In this document: piece after piece, positions 46,174 to 55,862 of the stretch
How the letters are laid out: each line of letters begins with the position of its first letter
Position numbering within the stretch: the stretch's first letter is position 1
Origin: Blastococcus mobilis
Lineage (GTDB): Bacteria; Actinomycetota; Actinomycetes; Mycobacteriales; Geodermatophilaceae
Assembly (NCBI RefSeq): GCF_900188025.1
Contig: NZ_FZNO01000003.1
Span: forward strand, 225,400 to 289,399
DNA: 64,000 nt
Reading direction: 5' to 3'
Notes under the pieces: generated by a model
What the model was told of the DNA's origin: nothing
Seen by the model: only the letters and a program-made list of their open reading frames with translations
Databases searched by the model: none
Program-made: the position numbers and the translations under genes

Positions 46174-47493
46174 ATGAGCACGATCATGCCTCCACCTGTT
46201 GTGGGCCCTGCATCCGGCTGGCGGCCTCTGCTGTCGGGTTCGACCCGCCTTCGGGCTCTTCGGACCGTCGACGCCATCGCGGAGTCCATCGCCCCGCTGG
46301 CCCCCGGGGAGCGAGATCCCTCGCTCGCCGGAGGGCAGGCCGGTCTGGCCGTGCTCTATGCGTGGCTGGCCGAGGCGGGCCGCACTCCTCAGGCGCGCGA
46401 TCTGGCCTGGCAGTGCCTCGACAGGGCGATCGAGGGGATGGCGACCGACGCGCTGGGCAGCTCGTTCTGGGAGGGGTTCCCAGGCATCGCCTGGGCCGCG
46501 GAGCTGGTGGATCGCCTGCTGGGCGACGACGCGGAGGACGGCGCGGTGACCGTGGAGAACGAGGTGGTCGACGACGCCGTCGTGCACCTCCTGTCGCAAC
46601 CCCGGGAGTGGCCGGCGCCCCACGACCTCGTCGTCGGGGCCACCGGACTCGGGGTGTACGCCCTCGAACGCTGTCCACGCCCCTCGGCGGCCGAATGCCT
46701 GTACCTCGTCGTCGACCTGCTCGAGGACAGCGCGCAGCAGGACGAGCACGGTATCTACTGGTGGACCCGGCCGGCGGGGATACGGCAGCTCGAGGACCGG
46801 GAGGAGTATCCGTCGGGGCGTGCCGACCTGGGCATGGCCCACGGGGTCCCCGGGGCCATCGCCTTGCTCGGCGCGCTCTGCTCCGCAGGGGTGGCGCCGG
46901 CGAGGGTGCGTCCCCTCCTCGAGGGGGCCGTCAGGTGGCTTCTGGCGCAAGCGGTGGTGACCGAGTCGGGGCCGACCTTCCCCATCTGGGTGGCGCCGGG
47001 CTTGGACCCCGTTCCCGCTCGCTGTGCCTGGTGCTACGGCGATCCCGGGGTGGCGGCAGCCCTGTGGACGGCGGGACATGGCGCGGGAGAACCCGCGTGG
47101 GTTGCAGAGGCGGTCGCACTGGCCTGCCGGGCAGCGGAGCGGCCGCCGGCGGAAACGGGGGTCGACAGCGCCTGCTTCTGCCACGGGAGCGCCGGGCTCG
47201 GCCACCTGTACAACCGGCTGTATCAAGCCACCGGCGAGCCGAGGCTCGGTCGTGCTGCGGTCCACTGGCTCGAGCGCACGCTCGAGTGGTGCGACTCCGC
47301 GAGGGATGACGGGCCCCAGTGGGCCGCGGGGAGCGCAGGCCCTGGCCGGGGACCTTGGAGTGGTCTGGAGCTCACCCGGGGCGCGGTCGGGATCGCTCTC
47401 GCCCTGCTGGCAGCGGCCACACCCGTCGCCCCCTGCTGGGACCGGATGTTCCTGCTGTCGGCACCTCATGTCTCGGGGGCACACGGCAGATGA
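46174..47493 (+). CDS. lanC: Lanthionine cyclase LanC
   Basis: Zinc enzyme that adds the Cys thiol to a dehydroamino acid in the precursor. The 439-residue protein has the LanC motifs in order: SLAGGQAGLAVLYAWL near residue 55, LGMAHGVPGAIALLG near residue 220, the first zinc Cys in WCYGDPGVA near residue 287, and the Cys-His pair in CFCHGSAGLGHL near residue 335. All three zinc ligands are present. Its stop overlaps the LanB start by four bases (ATGA). The ATG at 46186 is an alternative start; neither has a strong ribosome site. The symbol is generic. Confidence 0.92.
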   Translation: MSTIMPPPVVGPASGWRPLLSGSTRLRALRTVDAIAESIAPLAPGERDPSLAGGQAGLAVLYAWLAEAGRTPQARDLAWQCLDRAIEGMATDALGSSFWEGFPGIAWAAELVDRLLGDDAEDGAVTVENEVVDDAVVHLLSQPREWPAPHDLVVGATGLGVYALERCPRPSAAECLYLVVDLLEDSAQQDEHGIYWWTRPAGIRQLEDREEYPSGRADLGMAHGVPGAIALLGALCSAGVAPARVRPLLEGAVRWLLAQAVVTESGPTFPIWVAPGLDPVPARCAWCYGDPGVAAALWTAGHGAGEPAWVAEAVALACRAAERPPAETGVDSACFCHGSAGLGHLYNRLYQATGEPRLGRAAVHWLERTLEWCDSARDDGPQWAAGSAGPGRGPWSGLELTRGAVGIALALLAAATPVAPCWDRMFLLSAPHVSGAHGR

Positions 47494-50400
47494 CCGATGG
47501 CCTCAAGACACCTCCGTTCGCTCCGTCCGGATTCTTCGCCCTACGCACGCCACTGTTGCCCTTCGACGAGATCACGGCCCTGGGTGAGGGACTGGAAGCG
47601 ACCGGGGCTCGCCCCGACCCCGAGGGTCTGGGCCGGGCTCTGCGCAGGGACCGGGCGCAGCTGCGGGGGCGTCTGCGGGCCGTCGTGAGCCGCCCGGAGT
47701 TGCGGGACGCACTCTTCGTGGGCTCCCCGAGCCTCGACGAGGCACTCGATGTCTGGCAGAAGGACCCGGACAGCGATCGGGGACGCAGATTCGAAGTCGC
47801 GTTGATGTCGTACTTCAGCCGAGCTGCGGCCCGTGCGACGCCCTTCGGCCTGTTCGCCGGGTGCACGACCGGCAGGATCGACTCTCGGACCGAGCTCCGG
47901 CTGAGAGCGCAGAAGGAGTACCAGCGTCACAGCCGGCTCGACATGGACTACCTGTGGGCCATGAGCCAAGCCGTCGAGCGCGATCCCCGGCTCCGCGCGG
48001 GGCTGACCTACCGGCCCAACTCCAGCATGTACGAGGCGGCAGGTCGGCTTCACCTCGCCGAGGGCCGGTTCACCGCCACCGGCCGCTCGTACCACCTCGT
48101 CGCTGTGGACCAGAGTGCGTATCTCACCGCGACGCTGGAACGCGCCCGGGGCGGGGCCACGCTCGGCGAGCTGGCCGCTGCGCTGGTCGACGACGAGGTC
48201 AGCCTGGCCGAGGCCGAGGACTACGTGGCCGACCTCGTCGACGCCCAGATCCTGGTCTCCGACCTGCGCCCCGGCGTCACCGGTGACGAGCCGATCCACG
48301 AACTCGTCGCGACCCTGGGGGAACACCCGGAGACCACGCCGCTGTCCGGCCGGCTCGACGAGGCGCGATCGGCTCTGGAGAAGATCGACGCCGAGGGTCC
48401 GGGCGTGCCACCCGAGCGGTACCGGGCGATGGCTTCCGGGCTCCACGGACTCCCCGCCCAGCCCGAGTTGTCCCGCCTCGTCCAGGTCGACCTCGTCAAG
48501 CCGGCGGTCCGAGCCACCCTGGGTGGCCAGGTCCTGACCGAGATCAGCCGAGGCGTGCGGCTCCTCCACCAGCTGGCCCCGGCCTCTCTCCCGGACCGGT
48601 TGTCCCGGTTCCGGGAAGAGTTCCGCGAGCGCTACGAGACGCGGGAGGTGGCCCTCGTCGAAGCCCTGGACGAGGAGACCGGCATCGGCTTCGAGACATC
48701 CCGCGCGCCCCAGGCCGGTGGGTCACCGCTCCTGGCCGGGCTGCCGCTCGGCAGCGAACCCGAAGGCGAGGCCGAGCGCTGGAGTGCGTGGCACGACCTG
48801 CTCCTCGGGAAGCTGGCTCGAGCCCTCTCCGCAGGCGTCGGCGAGATCAGCATCGAGGCCTCCGACCTCGAGCGCTTGCGCCCCGACCGGCGACCTCCGC
48901 TGCCCGATGCCTTCTACGTCATGGCCGCCGTGGCAGCCGAATCGGACGACGCCCTCGCGCACGGTGCCTTCCGGGTGCTGATCGACCACGTCGCAGGTCC
49001 GTCCGGCGCCGGCCTGCTGGGGCGCTTCTGCCATGCCGACCCCGAGCTGCTCACCTGCGTCGAGGCGCACCTGCGGGCGGAGGAGGCGCGCCACCCCGAT
49101 CGGGTCTTCGCCGAGATCGTGCACCTCCCCGAAGGCCGCGTCGGCAACATCCTGTGCCGTCCGGTGCTCCGCGAGTACGAGATCCCCTACCTCGGCCGTT
49201 CCGGCGCCCCGGCCGATCGGCAGATCCCCATCACCGACCTGGTGGTGTCGGTGCAGGACGACCGGGTCGTGCTCCGCTCCTGTCGCCTCGGACGTGAGGT
49301 GGTGCCCCGGCTGACGACGGCGCACAACTACAGCCGGCGGAGTACGGGGCTGTACCGCTTCCTGTGCCGTCTGCAGGGTCAGGACACTGCGGGGTACCTC
49401 GACTGGGACTGGGGACCCCTGGCCGGGGCCCCCTTCCTGCCGCGGGTGGTGAGCGGGCGCCTGGTGCTGTCCCGCGCCCGCTGGAACCTGACCGAGCCGG
49501 AGGTGCGGATGCTCGGCCGGGCGGGAACGGTCTCCGGCTTCGCGGACGTGCAAGAGTGGCGCGCCGAGCGGCGGCTGCCTCGCCACGTGGCTCTGGCAGA
49601 CGGCGACTACGAACTCCTCGTCGACCTCGACAACGTACTCAGCGTGGAATCGCTGGCCCACCAGCTCCGGGAGCGGCGCGGGGCCGTCCTGATGGAGATG
49701 TTGCCCGGCCCGGGAGAGCTCTGCGTCTCCGGTCCCGAAGGCCGGTTCGTGCACGAGGTGATCGTCCCGTTCGCCCGGACCGATGTTCCGGAACCGACGG
49801 TCGAGCACCTCCCCGGCACGACGGCGTCGGTCCGCCGCCGCTTCCCGCCCGGGTCGGAATGGCTCTACGCCAAGCTGTACGGCGGTGCCGCCATCGCGGA
49901 CCAGGTGCTCACCCAGGTCGTCGGGCCGGTGGTGGAGTCCGCCCTGGCGTCCGGCGCCGCCGACCGCTGGTTCTTCATCCGCTACAGCGATCCCGACGTG
50001 CACCTGCGGGTCCGCCTGCACGGCGACCCCGAGCGGCTCGACGCCGAGGTCCGGCCCCCGCTGGTGGCGGCCGCCGCGGCGTCCGTCGACGCCGGCCAGG
50101 TGTGGCGGGTGCAGTTCGACACGTACGAGCGCGAGGTCGAGCGCTACGGCGGAGAGCGGGGGATCGAGCTGGCCGAGCAGCTCTTCCATGCCGACAGCGA
50201 CGCCGTACTCGCGGTCCTGCGATCGCTGTCGGGGGACGGCGGGCTGGACCTCCGCTGGCGCCTGGCGCTTCGCGGCATCGACCTGCTGCTCGACGCCCTC
50301 GGGCTGGGCCTGGCGGAGAAGAGGTCCGTGGCGCGGGCGGCGCGGGAGGGGTACGGCCGGGAGTTCGGCGTCGACGGTGGGTTCCGGGGCGCGGTGGGCC

Positions 50401-50714
50401 GACGGTACCGGACGGAGCGCGCGAGTCTGGAGGCGCTTTTCGACCCGCGCCACGACCCCCCGGCCGGGTTGGCGCCGGGTCTCGAGGCGCTGCGCCGGCG
50501 ATCGCTGCGCGTGGCTCCCGTGGCGGCAGAACTGCGGGAACTGGCGCATGGCGGGCACCTGCCGGTGCCGCTTCCCGAGCTGGCGACGAGCTACGCCCAC
50601 ATGCACGTCAACCGCCTGCTCCGCTCGGCGCAACGGGCCCAGGAACTCGTCCTCTACGAGCTGCTCGACCGCTCCTACAGCGCCCGGGCAGGGCGCCTGG
50701 CGGCGGCACCGTGA
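47490..50714 (+). CDS. lanB: Lanthipeptide dehydratase LanB (full length)
   Basis: Dehydrates Ser/Thr in the precursor using glutamyl-tRNA. The 1074-residue length is that of a complete LanB. The glutamylation domain begins SGFFALRTPLLPFDEI and contains SRAAARATPFGLFAGC near residue 115. The C-terminal elimination domain is visible from WLYAKLYGGAAIADQVL near residue 790 and includes WFFIRYSDPDVHLRVRLHG. The last residues (YAHMHVNRLL) fit the family. It is coupled to LanC upstream and to the HlyD-like gene downstream (GTGA overlap). Having both domains in one chain separates it from split thiopeptide-type enzymes. Confidence 0.92.
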   Translation: MTDGLKTPPFAPSGFFALRTPLLPFDEITALGEGLEATGARPDPEGLGRALRRDRAQLRGRLRAVVSRPELRDALFVGSPSLDEALDVWQKDPDSDRGRRFEVALMSYFSRAAARATPFGLFAGCTTGRIDSRTELRLRAQKEYQRHSRLDMDYLWAMSQAVERDPRLRAGLTYRPNSSMYEAAGRLHLAEGRFTATGRSYHLVAVDQSAYLTATLERARGGATLGELAAALVDDEVSLAEAEDYVADLVDAQILVSDLRPGVTGDEPIHELVATLGEHPETTPLSGRLDEARSALEKIDAEGPGVPPERYRAMASGLHGLPAQPELSRLVQVDLVKPAVRATLGGQVLTEISRGVRLLHQLAPASLPDRLSRFREEFRERYETREVALVEALDEETGIGFETSRAPQAGGSPLLAGLPLGSEPEGEAERWSAWHDLLLGKLARALSAGVGEISIEASDLERLRPDRRPPLPDAFYVMAAVAAESDDALAHGAFRVLIDHVAGPSGAGLLGRFCHADPELLTCVEAHLRAEEARHPDRVFAEIVHLPEGRVGNILCRPVLREYEIPYLGRSGAPADRQIPITDLVVSVQDDRVVLRSCRLGREVVPRLTTAHNYSRRSTGLYRFLCRLQGQDTAGYLDWDWGPLAGAPFLPRVVSGRLVLSRARWNLTEPEVRMLGRAGTVSGFADVQEWRAERRLPRHVALADGDYELLVDLDNVLSVESLAHQLRERRGAVLMEMLPGPGELCVSGPEGRFVHEVIVPFARTDVPEPTVEHLPGTTASVRRRFPPGSEWLYAKLYGGAAIADQVLTQVVGPVVESALASGAADRWFFIRYSDPDVHLRVRLHGDPERLDAEVRPPLVAAAAASVDAGQVWRVQFDTYEREVERYGGERGIELAEQLFHADSDAVLAVLRSLSGDGGLDLRWRLALRGIDLLLDALGLGLAEKRSVARAAREGYGREFGVDGGFRGAVGRRYRTERASLEALFDPRHDPPAGLAPGLEALRRRSLRVAPVAAELRELAHGGHLPVPLPELATSYAHMHVNRLLRSAQRAQELVLYELLDRSYSARAGRLAAAP

Positions 50715-51262
50715 CCACGTCGGGCGACCTGTTCCGCCGAGAGGCACTGGAGTACCGGACCCGCCCCCAGGGGTCGGACGGGGTGGTCCGCGTCGGAGCT
50801 CCGTGGGTGCGGTGGCTGTACTGGGTCGTGCTGGTGCTGGTGGTGGCCGGTCTGGCGCTGGCCGCCGTCACCCGTGTGGAGCGAACCGCCTCGGGGCCGG
50901 CCCTGGTCGACCTGCAGGCGGGGACGTTCACCGCCGTCCTGCCCGCCGCCGGCGGCTCCGAGCTGCGCGATGGCCGTCCCGTGCGGCTCGAGGTCGACGG
51001 CCCCGCGGGGCGGCAGGACATCGCGGCCTCGGTGTCACACATCGAGGCCGCCGACGACGCCGACGTGCGACGGGCCGGGTTCGACTCGGCCTCCCAGCCC
51101 GCCGTCCTCGTCACCGGGGTCCTCGCCCGTGACGCAGGAGCGTCGGCAGAGACGCCGTCGTCGCGCATGACGGGCCGAGCGGTGGTCGAGCTGGGGTCGC
51201 AGCGAGCGCTCCCCTTGTTTCTCCAGGGGTTCGGGGGAGCGCCGGAAGGGGAGAGCGGCTAG
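50711..51262 (+). CDS. Minimal HlyD-like secretion protein
   Basis: Protein of 183 residues. The N-terminus LFRREALEYRTRPQG, followed by a basic loop and one helix (LYWVVLVLVVAGLALAAVTRV, residues 36-56), matches membrane-fusion partners of C39 bacteriocin exporters. A short beta-rich domain follows (FTAVLPAAGGSELRDGRPVRLEV). The long coiled-coil hairpin of true HlyD proteins is absent, so the chain is less than half the usual length. It lies between LanB and the exporter with overlaps on both sides. A role as exporter accessory or immunity factor is inferred. Confidence 0.7.
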   Translation: MTTSGDLFRREALEYRTRPQGSDGVVRVGAPWVRWLYWVVLVLVVAGLALAAVTRVERTASGPALVDLQAGTFTAVLPAAGGSELRDGRPVRLEVDGPAGRQDIAASVSHIEAADDADVRRAGFDSASQPAVLVTGVLARDAGASAETPSSRMTGRAVVELGSQRALPLFLQGFGGAPEGESG

Positions 51263-53511
51263 TGCTGCGGCGAAGACGTCACGGGCTGCATCGAGACCGA
51301 ACCGGACGTGGCCTCCGGCTGCGCGGTCCTTGCCACCCGGTACGGCGGGTGCCCTGGATCAGGCAGATGGAGGTGGCCGACTGCGGAGCGGCCTGCCTGG
51401 CGATGGTTCTCGCTTACCACGGCAAGCACGTGGCGTTGGACGAACTGCGTGAGATGACCAGCACCAACCGCGACGGCGTGGACGCCTTCGCCGTGACGCA
51501 GGCGGCACGGTGGTACGGCCTGAGCGCCGGTGGGGTGGCCGCCGACATCGACGCGCTGGACGCACTGCCACCTGGCTCGATCCTGCACTGGGAGTTCGAC
51601 CACTTCGTCGTCTTCGAGCGGGTGGGCCGACGAGGAGTGCAGATCGTCGATCCGGCCCTGGGCCGTCGGCACCTGTCGTTCCAGGCATTCCGGCGCGCCT
51701 ACACCGGTGTGGCCATCGTCTGCGAGCCCGACTACCAGTTCCAGCGCAGCCCCCGCACGAGCAAGGGGACGTGGCGCTATTTGCGGCCGCTGCTCGGACA
51801 GTCCAGGATGCTCAGCCGGGTCCTCGTGACATCCGTGCTCATCCGGCTGGTGGCACTGGCCCTGCCGCTCCTCACGGCGCTGATCGTCGACGAGATCACC
51901 CCGCGCAACGACCGACATCTCCTGCTGATCATCGGGGCCGTCATGGCCGTCCTGGTCGGCTACTACTTCCTCGCCTCGCTGCTGCGGGCCCATCTGCTGC
52001 TCAGGCTGCGCACGCATCTGGACGTGCGGCTGACGAAGGGCTTCGTCGAGCACCTCGTGGACCTGCCGTACGACTTCTTCCTCCGACGGTCGGCCGGCGA
52101 CCTGATGATGCGGCTGCAGAGCAACGCCGACGTGCGGGAGATCCTCACGACCGGCGCCCTGTCGGCCCTGCTGGACGGCAGTCTGGCCTGCCTGTACCTG
52201 GTCCTACTGGTCGCGCTGAGCCCTCCGCTGGCCGCGCTCGTGGCGGGGTTGGGCCTGCTCCAGGTGGCGGTCCTCCTGCTCTCCTGGCGGCGCAACCAGC
52301 ACCTGATGTCGGAGAGCCTGCAGGTCGAGGCCAAGGCCCAGGGGTACACCTATCAGCTGCTCGCCGGCATCGAGACCCTCAAGGCCAGTGGCGCCGAACG
52401 GCGCGCGGCCGAGCGCTGGGAGGGACTGTACATCGACGAGGTCAACGTGGCGTTGGCACGGGGACGGCTGAACGCACTGGTCGGGGCCGTCATGGACGTG
52501 CTCCAGATGGGCTCACCGCTGGCCGTCCTGGTGTACGGGACGGTCCAGGTCCTCGATGACCAGATCTCACTTGGGACCATGCTGGCCGCCAGCGCTCTGG
52601 CGATCGGCTTCCTGCAACCGCTGGCCGACCTGGTCGGCACCGGCCTAGTGGTGCAGCTGACCCGCAGCTACATGGAGCGCATCAACGACGTGCTGGACAC
52701 GCCCCGCGAGCAGGAGGGGCAGACCGTGTCACCCGCGCCCCGCCTCACCGGTCACGTGCGGGCCGAAGGGGTCTCCTTCGCCTACGGACGGCTGGCCCCA
52801 CCGGTGGTGAGAGACGTCGTGCTCGAGGTGCAGCCCGGCCAACGGCTGGGGATCGCCGGCCGTTCCGGTTCGGGGAAGTCGACCCTCGCCCATCTCCTCC
52901 TGGGCTTCTACAGCCCGTCCTCCGGGCGGATCCTGTTCGACGGGGTCGAGCTGGGCGAGATGGAGGTCCGTTCCCTGCGCGGACAGCTGGGCATCGTGAC
53001 CCAGCGCCCCTACCTGTTCGGTTCGTCCATCCGGGAGAACATCGCCCTCACCGATCCCGCGACCCCGTTCGAAGCGGTCGTCGAGGCCGCCAAGCTCGCT
53101 TGCATCCACGACGACATCGTCGCCATGCCGATGGGCTACGACACGCTGCTGCTCGACGGGGGCGCGTCGTTGTCGGGTGGTCAGCAGCAGCGGATCGCCC
53201 TGGCACGAGCCCTCGCTCATCGGCCGGCGATCCTGCTGCTCGACGAGGCCACCAGCGACCTGGACAGCATCACCGAACGACTGGTCCTGGAGAACCTCGA
53301 CTCGCTCGGTTCCACGACCATCGTGATCGCCCACCGCATGAGCACGATCAGGAACGCCGACCTCATTCTGGTGATGGACCACGGACGGGTCGTGGAACAG
53401 GGAACCCACGACGAACTGATGGCGCTCTCCGGCACATACCAGGAGCTGGTCAACACGCAGGAGGGCAGGAGTTCACCCGCGCAGGAATACCTGGATCCGC
53501 ACGGGGGGTGA
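51262..53511 (+). CDS. lanT: Lanthipeptide ABC exporter with C39 leader peptidase (LanT type)
   Basis: Cuts the leader after the double glycine and exports the product. The 749-residue protein has an N-terminal C39 domain with Cys in VADCGAACLAMVLAYHG near residue 40, His in FDHFVVFE near residue 114 and Asp in IVDPALG near residue 129. A six-helix membrane domain follows (about 165-450). The ATPase has GRSGSGKST near residue 534, SGGQQQR near 638, ILLLDEATSDLD near 657 and IVIAHR near 688. The GTG shares one base with the upstream stop. All catalytic residues are present. Confidence 0.93.
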   Translation: MLRRRRHGLHRDRTGRGLRLRGPCHPVRRVPWIRQMEVADCGAACLAMVLAYHGKHVALDELREMTSTNRDGVDAFAVTQAARWYGLSAGGVAADIDALDALPPGSILHWEFDHFVVFERVGRRGVQIVDPALGRRHLSFQAFRRAYTGVAIVCEPDYQFQRSPRTSKGTWRYLRPLLGQSRMLSRVLVTSVLIRLVALALPLLTALIVDEITPRNDRHLLLIIGAVMAVLVGYYFLASLLRAHLLLRLRTHLDVRLTKGFVEHLVDLPYDFFLRRSAGDLMMRLQSNADVREILTTGALSALLDGSLACLYLVLLVALSPPLAALVAGLGLLQVAVLLLSWRRNQHLMSESLQVEAKAQGYTYQLLAGIETLKASGAERRAAERWEGLYIDEVNVALARGRLNALVGAVMDVLQMGSPLAVLVYGTVQVLDDQISLGTMLAASALAIGFLQPLADLVGTGLVVQLTRSYMERINDVLDTPREQEGQTVSPAPRLTGHVRAEGVSFAYGRLAPPVVRDVVLEVQPGQRLGIAGRSGSGKSTLAHLLLGFYSPSSGRILFDGVELGEMEVRSLRGQLGIVTQRPYLFGSSIRENIALTDPATPFEAVVEAAKLACIHDDIVAMPMGYDTLLLDGGASLSGGQQQRIALARALAHRPAILLLDEATSDLDSITERLVLENLDSLGSTTIVIAHRMSTIRNADLILVMDHGRVVEQGTHDELMALSGTYQELVNTQEGRSSPAQEYLDPHGG

Positions 53512-53596
53512 CGTCCACCCGGACCCGCCGCCGGTTTTCTCGGCCGACAGCCGCTCCCCCGGGATAGCTCGGCAACGGCACGGTCCGACGGCACCG

Positions 53597-54526
53597 TCAG
53601 ACCAGCTGCGGCGCCACCTCGCTCGCCACCAGGTCGAGGTGGTCGAGATCGGTGAGGTCGAGAACCTGCAGGTACACCCGCTCCGCACCGGCCTCGGCGT
53701 ATCGGCCGAGGATGTCCACCGCCTCGGCCGGGGTGCCCGCGACACCGTGCTCCCGCAGCTCGGCGACCTCCCGGCCGATGGCCGCGGCACGTCGGGCGAT
53801 CTCCGCCTCGTCCTTGCCGACGCAGAGCACCAGCGCCGAGCTGCACACCATGGACCCCGGGTCGCGGCCGACCTCCTCGCATGCCTCCCGGACGCCGGCG
53901 AACAGGCGGATGTTGTCGGCCACCGAAGCGAAGGGCACGTTGAACTCGCTGGCGTAACGAGCCGCCAGTCGCGGGGTCCGCTTCTTCCCGGCACCGCCGA
54001 CCAGGACCGGGATGCCGCTCTCCTGCACCGGCTTGGGCAGCGCCGGGGACTCGACGAGCTGGTAGTACTGGCCCCGGAAGTCGAAGGTCTCCCCCGCCGG
54101 GGTGTTCCAGAGTCCGGTGACGACGGCGAGCTGCTCCTCGTAGCGGTCGAAACGCTCGCCCAGCGACGGGAAGGGGATGCCGTACGCGGCGTGCTCGGCC
54201 TCGAACCAGCCCGCCCCGATGCCGAGCTCCACGCGGCCGCCGCTCATCTGGTCGACCTGGGCGACGGTGATGGCCAGCGGCCCGGGCAGCCGGAAGGTGC
54301 CCGCCGTCATGAGGGTGCCGAGGCGGATCCTGCTCGTCTCGCGCGCCAGCCCGGCCAGCGTGGCCCAGGCGTCGGTGGGGCCAGGCAGTCCGTCACCGCC
54401 CATGGTCAGGTAGTGGTCGGACCGGAAGAAGGCGTCGAAGCCCGTCTCCTCGGTGCGCCGGGCGACGGCGAGCAGGTCGTCGTAGGTGGCACCCATCTGG
54501 GGCTCGGTGAAGATCCGCAACTGCAC
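53597..54526 (-). CDS. LLM-class F420-dependent oxidoreductase
   Basis: Luciferase-like TIM-barrel enzyme of 309 residues that probably uses cofactor F420. Typical segments are FFRSDHYLTMGGDGLPGPTDAW near residue 35, RIRLGTLMTAGTFRLPGPLA near residue 72 and GRVELGIGAGWFEAEHAAYG near residue 98. TAGCGT lies six bases before the GTG. It converges on the lanthipeptide exporter. It may be an ordinary backbone gene; a role in reducing dehydroalanine (LanJ-like) is possible but rests only on position. Confidence 0.85.
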   Translation of the reverse strand: MQLRIFTEPQMGATYDDLLAVARRTEETGFDAFFRSDHYLTMGGDGLPGPTDAWATLAGLARETSRIRLGTLMTAGTFRLPGPLAITVAQVDQMSGGRVELGIGAGWFEAEHAAYGIPFPSLGERFDRYEEQLAVVTGLWNTPAGETFDFRGQYYQLVESPALPKPVQESGIPVLVGGAGKKRTPRLAARYASEFNVPFASVADNIRLFAGVREACEEVGRDPGSMVCSSALVLCVGKDEAEIARRAAAIGREVAELREHGVAGTPAEAVDILGRYAEAGAERVYLQVLDLTDLDHLDLVASEVAPQLV

Positions 54527-54640
54527 CCCTCGACGCTAACCGGCCCCGGCGTTCTGCCGCGCGGCAGGCGAACCCGGGGTGTGCTCGTCGCCCGGACCGG
54601 GCAGGATGGCCGCCAGACGATCAACTCGGAGGTGCAGCTC

Positions 54641-55783
54641 GTGTTCCGCAAGAAGACACGTGGTCAGGTCATCGGCGCCGAGCTCCAGGAGGGTTTCGCC
54701 CACATCGGCGTAGCGGCCACCGAGGCCGGCCGCCTCGCAGCCGAGCAACTGGGACCGCGGGTGGCCGCGGCCCGGGAGGCGGCGGGCCCGGCGCTGGACG
54801 CCGCTCAGAAGGCCGCCGCCCTGAAGGTGGCACCCAAGGTCGCCGCCGCCGTGGCGGTGGCCGCACCGGCCGTGAGCTCGGCCCGGGACGCCGTCGCGCC
54901 GCGGGTCGACGCAGCTCGGGAGCGCATGGAGGCGACGCGGGAGGTGCTGACCCCCCGCTTCGAGGCGGCCCGCGACGCCGCCGCCCCGCGGGTGGCCTCC
55001 GCCGTGACGGCCGCCCAGGCGGCTGCTGCCAAGGCCGCGGCCGACCTGGCGCCGCACGTCGAGGCGGCCCAGAAGGCAGCCCACAAGGCCCTGCAGGACG
55101 ACGTCGTCCCGCGGCTCGAGGCAGCGCAGACCGCCGCGCTCGCCTACGCCGTCCCCCGAGCCGTCGCCGCCCGGGACGCGGTGACGCCGGCGCTGGAGAG
55201 CGCGAAGGAGGCCCTCGCCGCCGGGGTCGAGAGCGCACGCAGCGAGCTGGAGGCCCGCCGGGCCGAGGTGGCCGCCGCTGCGGCCGAGTCGACCCGGAAG
55301 GCCCGCAAGAAGGCCCGGAAGGCGCGCAAGGTCGCCGGCAAGAAGCACCGCGAGCTCGAGAAGAAGGTTGCAGCCACTGCGTCGCAGGTGAGGCGCACGA
55401 CCGTGGTGGAGGCCGCGCCCCGGCGCTGGCCCTGGGTGTTGGTCGCCCTCGCCGTGGGTACGGCCGTGTTCGCCCTGCTGCGCCGCAAGAAGGACGACGC
55501 CTGGACCCCCGCGCCCGCCGGCGACGGCCCGGTGCCCAGCTACCGAGAGGACCCCGTGCCTACTTCCCCCAGCGACTCCGGCAAGACGGTCTCCACCGCC
55601 ATGGAAACGCCCAACGACTCCGCGCCTGCGGAGTCGGACATGGGCGTGCGCGACGCCCAGCTCGTCGACGGCGACGGCCCCGACAGCCCGACCGTCAACG
55701 GCACCGACGCCCCGCAGCCCTTCACCTCCGGCGGCGGCGCGGACGAGGGTCCGACCGCCGGCCCGGCCGACAAGCAGGTCTGA
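54641..55783 (+). CDS. Ala-rich helical membrane protein, DUF5324-like
   Basis: Protein of 380 residues dominated by amphipathic Ala/Arg/Glu helices with repeated APRVxAAR-type units (residues 20-230). A basic patch ([22 protein letters not shown]) and a transmembrane helix ([18 protein letters not shown]) near residue 270 follow, then a disordered acidic tail. It resembles the DUF5324 proteins of actinobacteria; function unknown. I chose the GTG at 54641 because GGAGG lies eight bases upstream. The frame is open far upstream but only by composition. Confidence 0.7.
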   Translation: MFRKKTRGQVIGAELQEGFAHIGVAATEAGRLAAEQLGPRVAAAREAAGPALDAAQKAAALKVAPKVAAAVAVAAPAVSSARDAVAPRVDAARERMEATREVLTPRFEAARDAAAPRVASAVTAAQAAAAKAAADLAPHVEAAQKAAHKALQDDVVPRLEAAQTAALAYAVPRAVAARDAVTPALESAKEALAAGVESARSELEARRAEVAAAAAESTRKARKKARKARKVAGKKHRELEKKVAATASQVRRTTVVEAAPRRWPWVLVALAVGTAVFALLRRKKDDAWTPAPAGDGPVPSYREDPVPTSPSDSGKTVSTAMETPNDSAPAESDMGVRDAQLVDGDGPDSPTVNGTDAPQPFTSGGGADEGPTAGPADKQV

Positions 55784-55862
55784 TCGTCCCGCCCGCACCG
55801 TTCGACGCCCCCGTTGCCTCGCGCACCGGGGGCGTCGCGCGTCTGCGGGTACCGTGGAGATC

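Noticed and set aside
47319..47489. LanB start upstream within lanC
   Set aside because: The ATG at 47490 overlaps the lanC stop and gives a normal LanB N-terminus; the upstream frame only shadows lanC.
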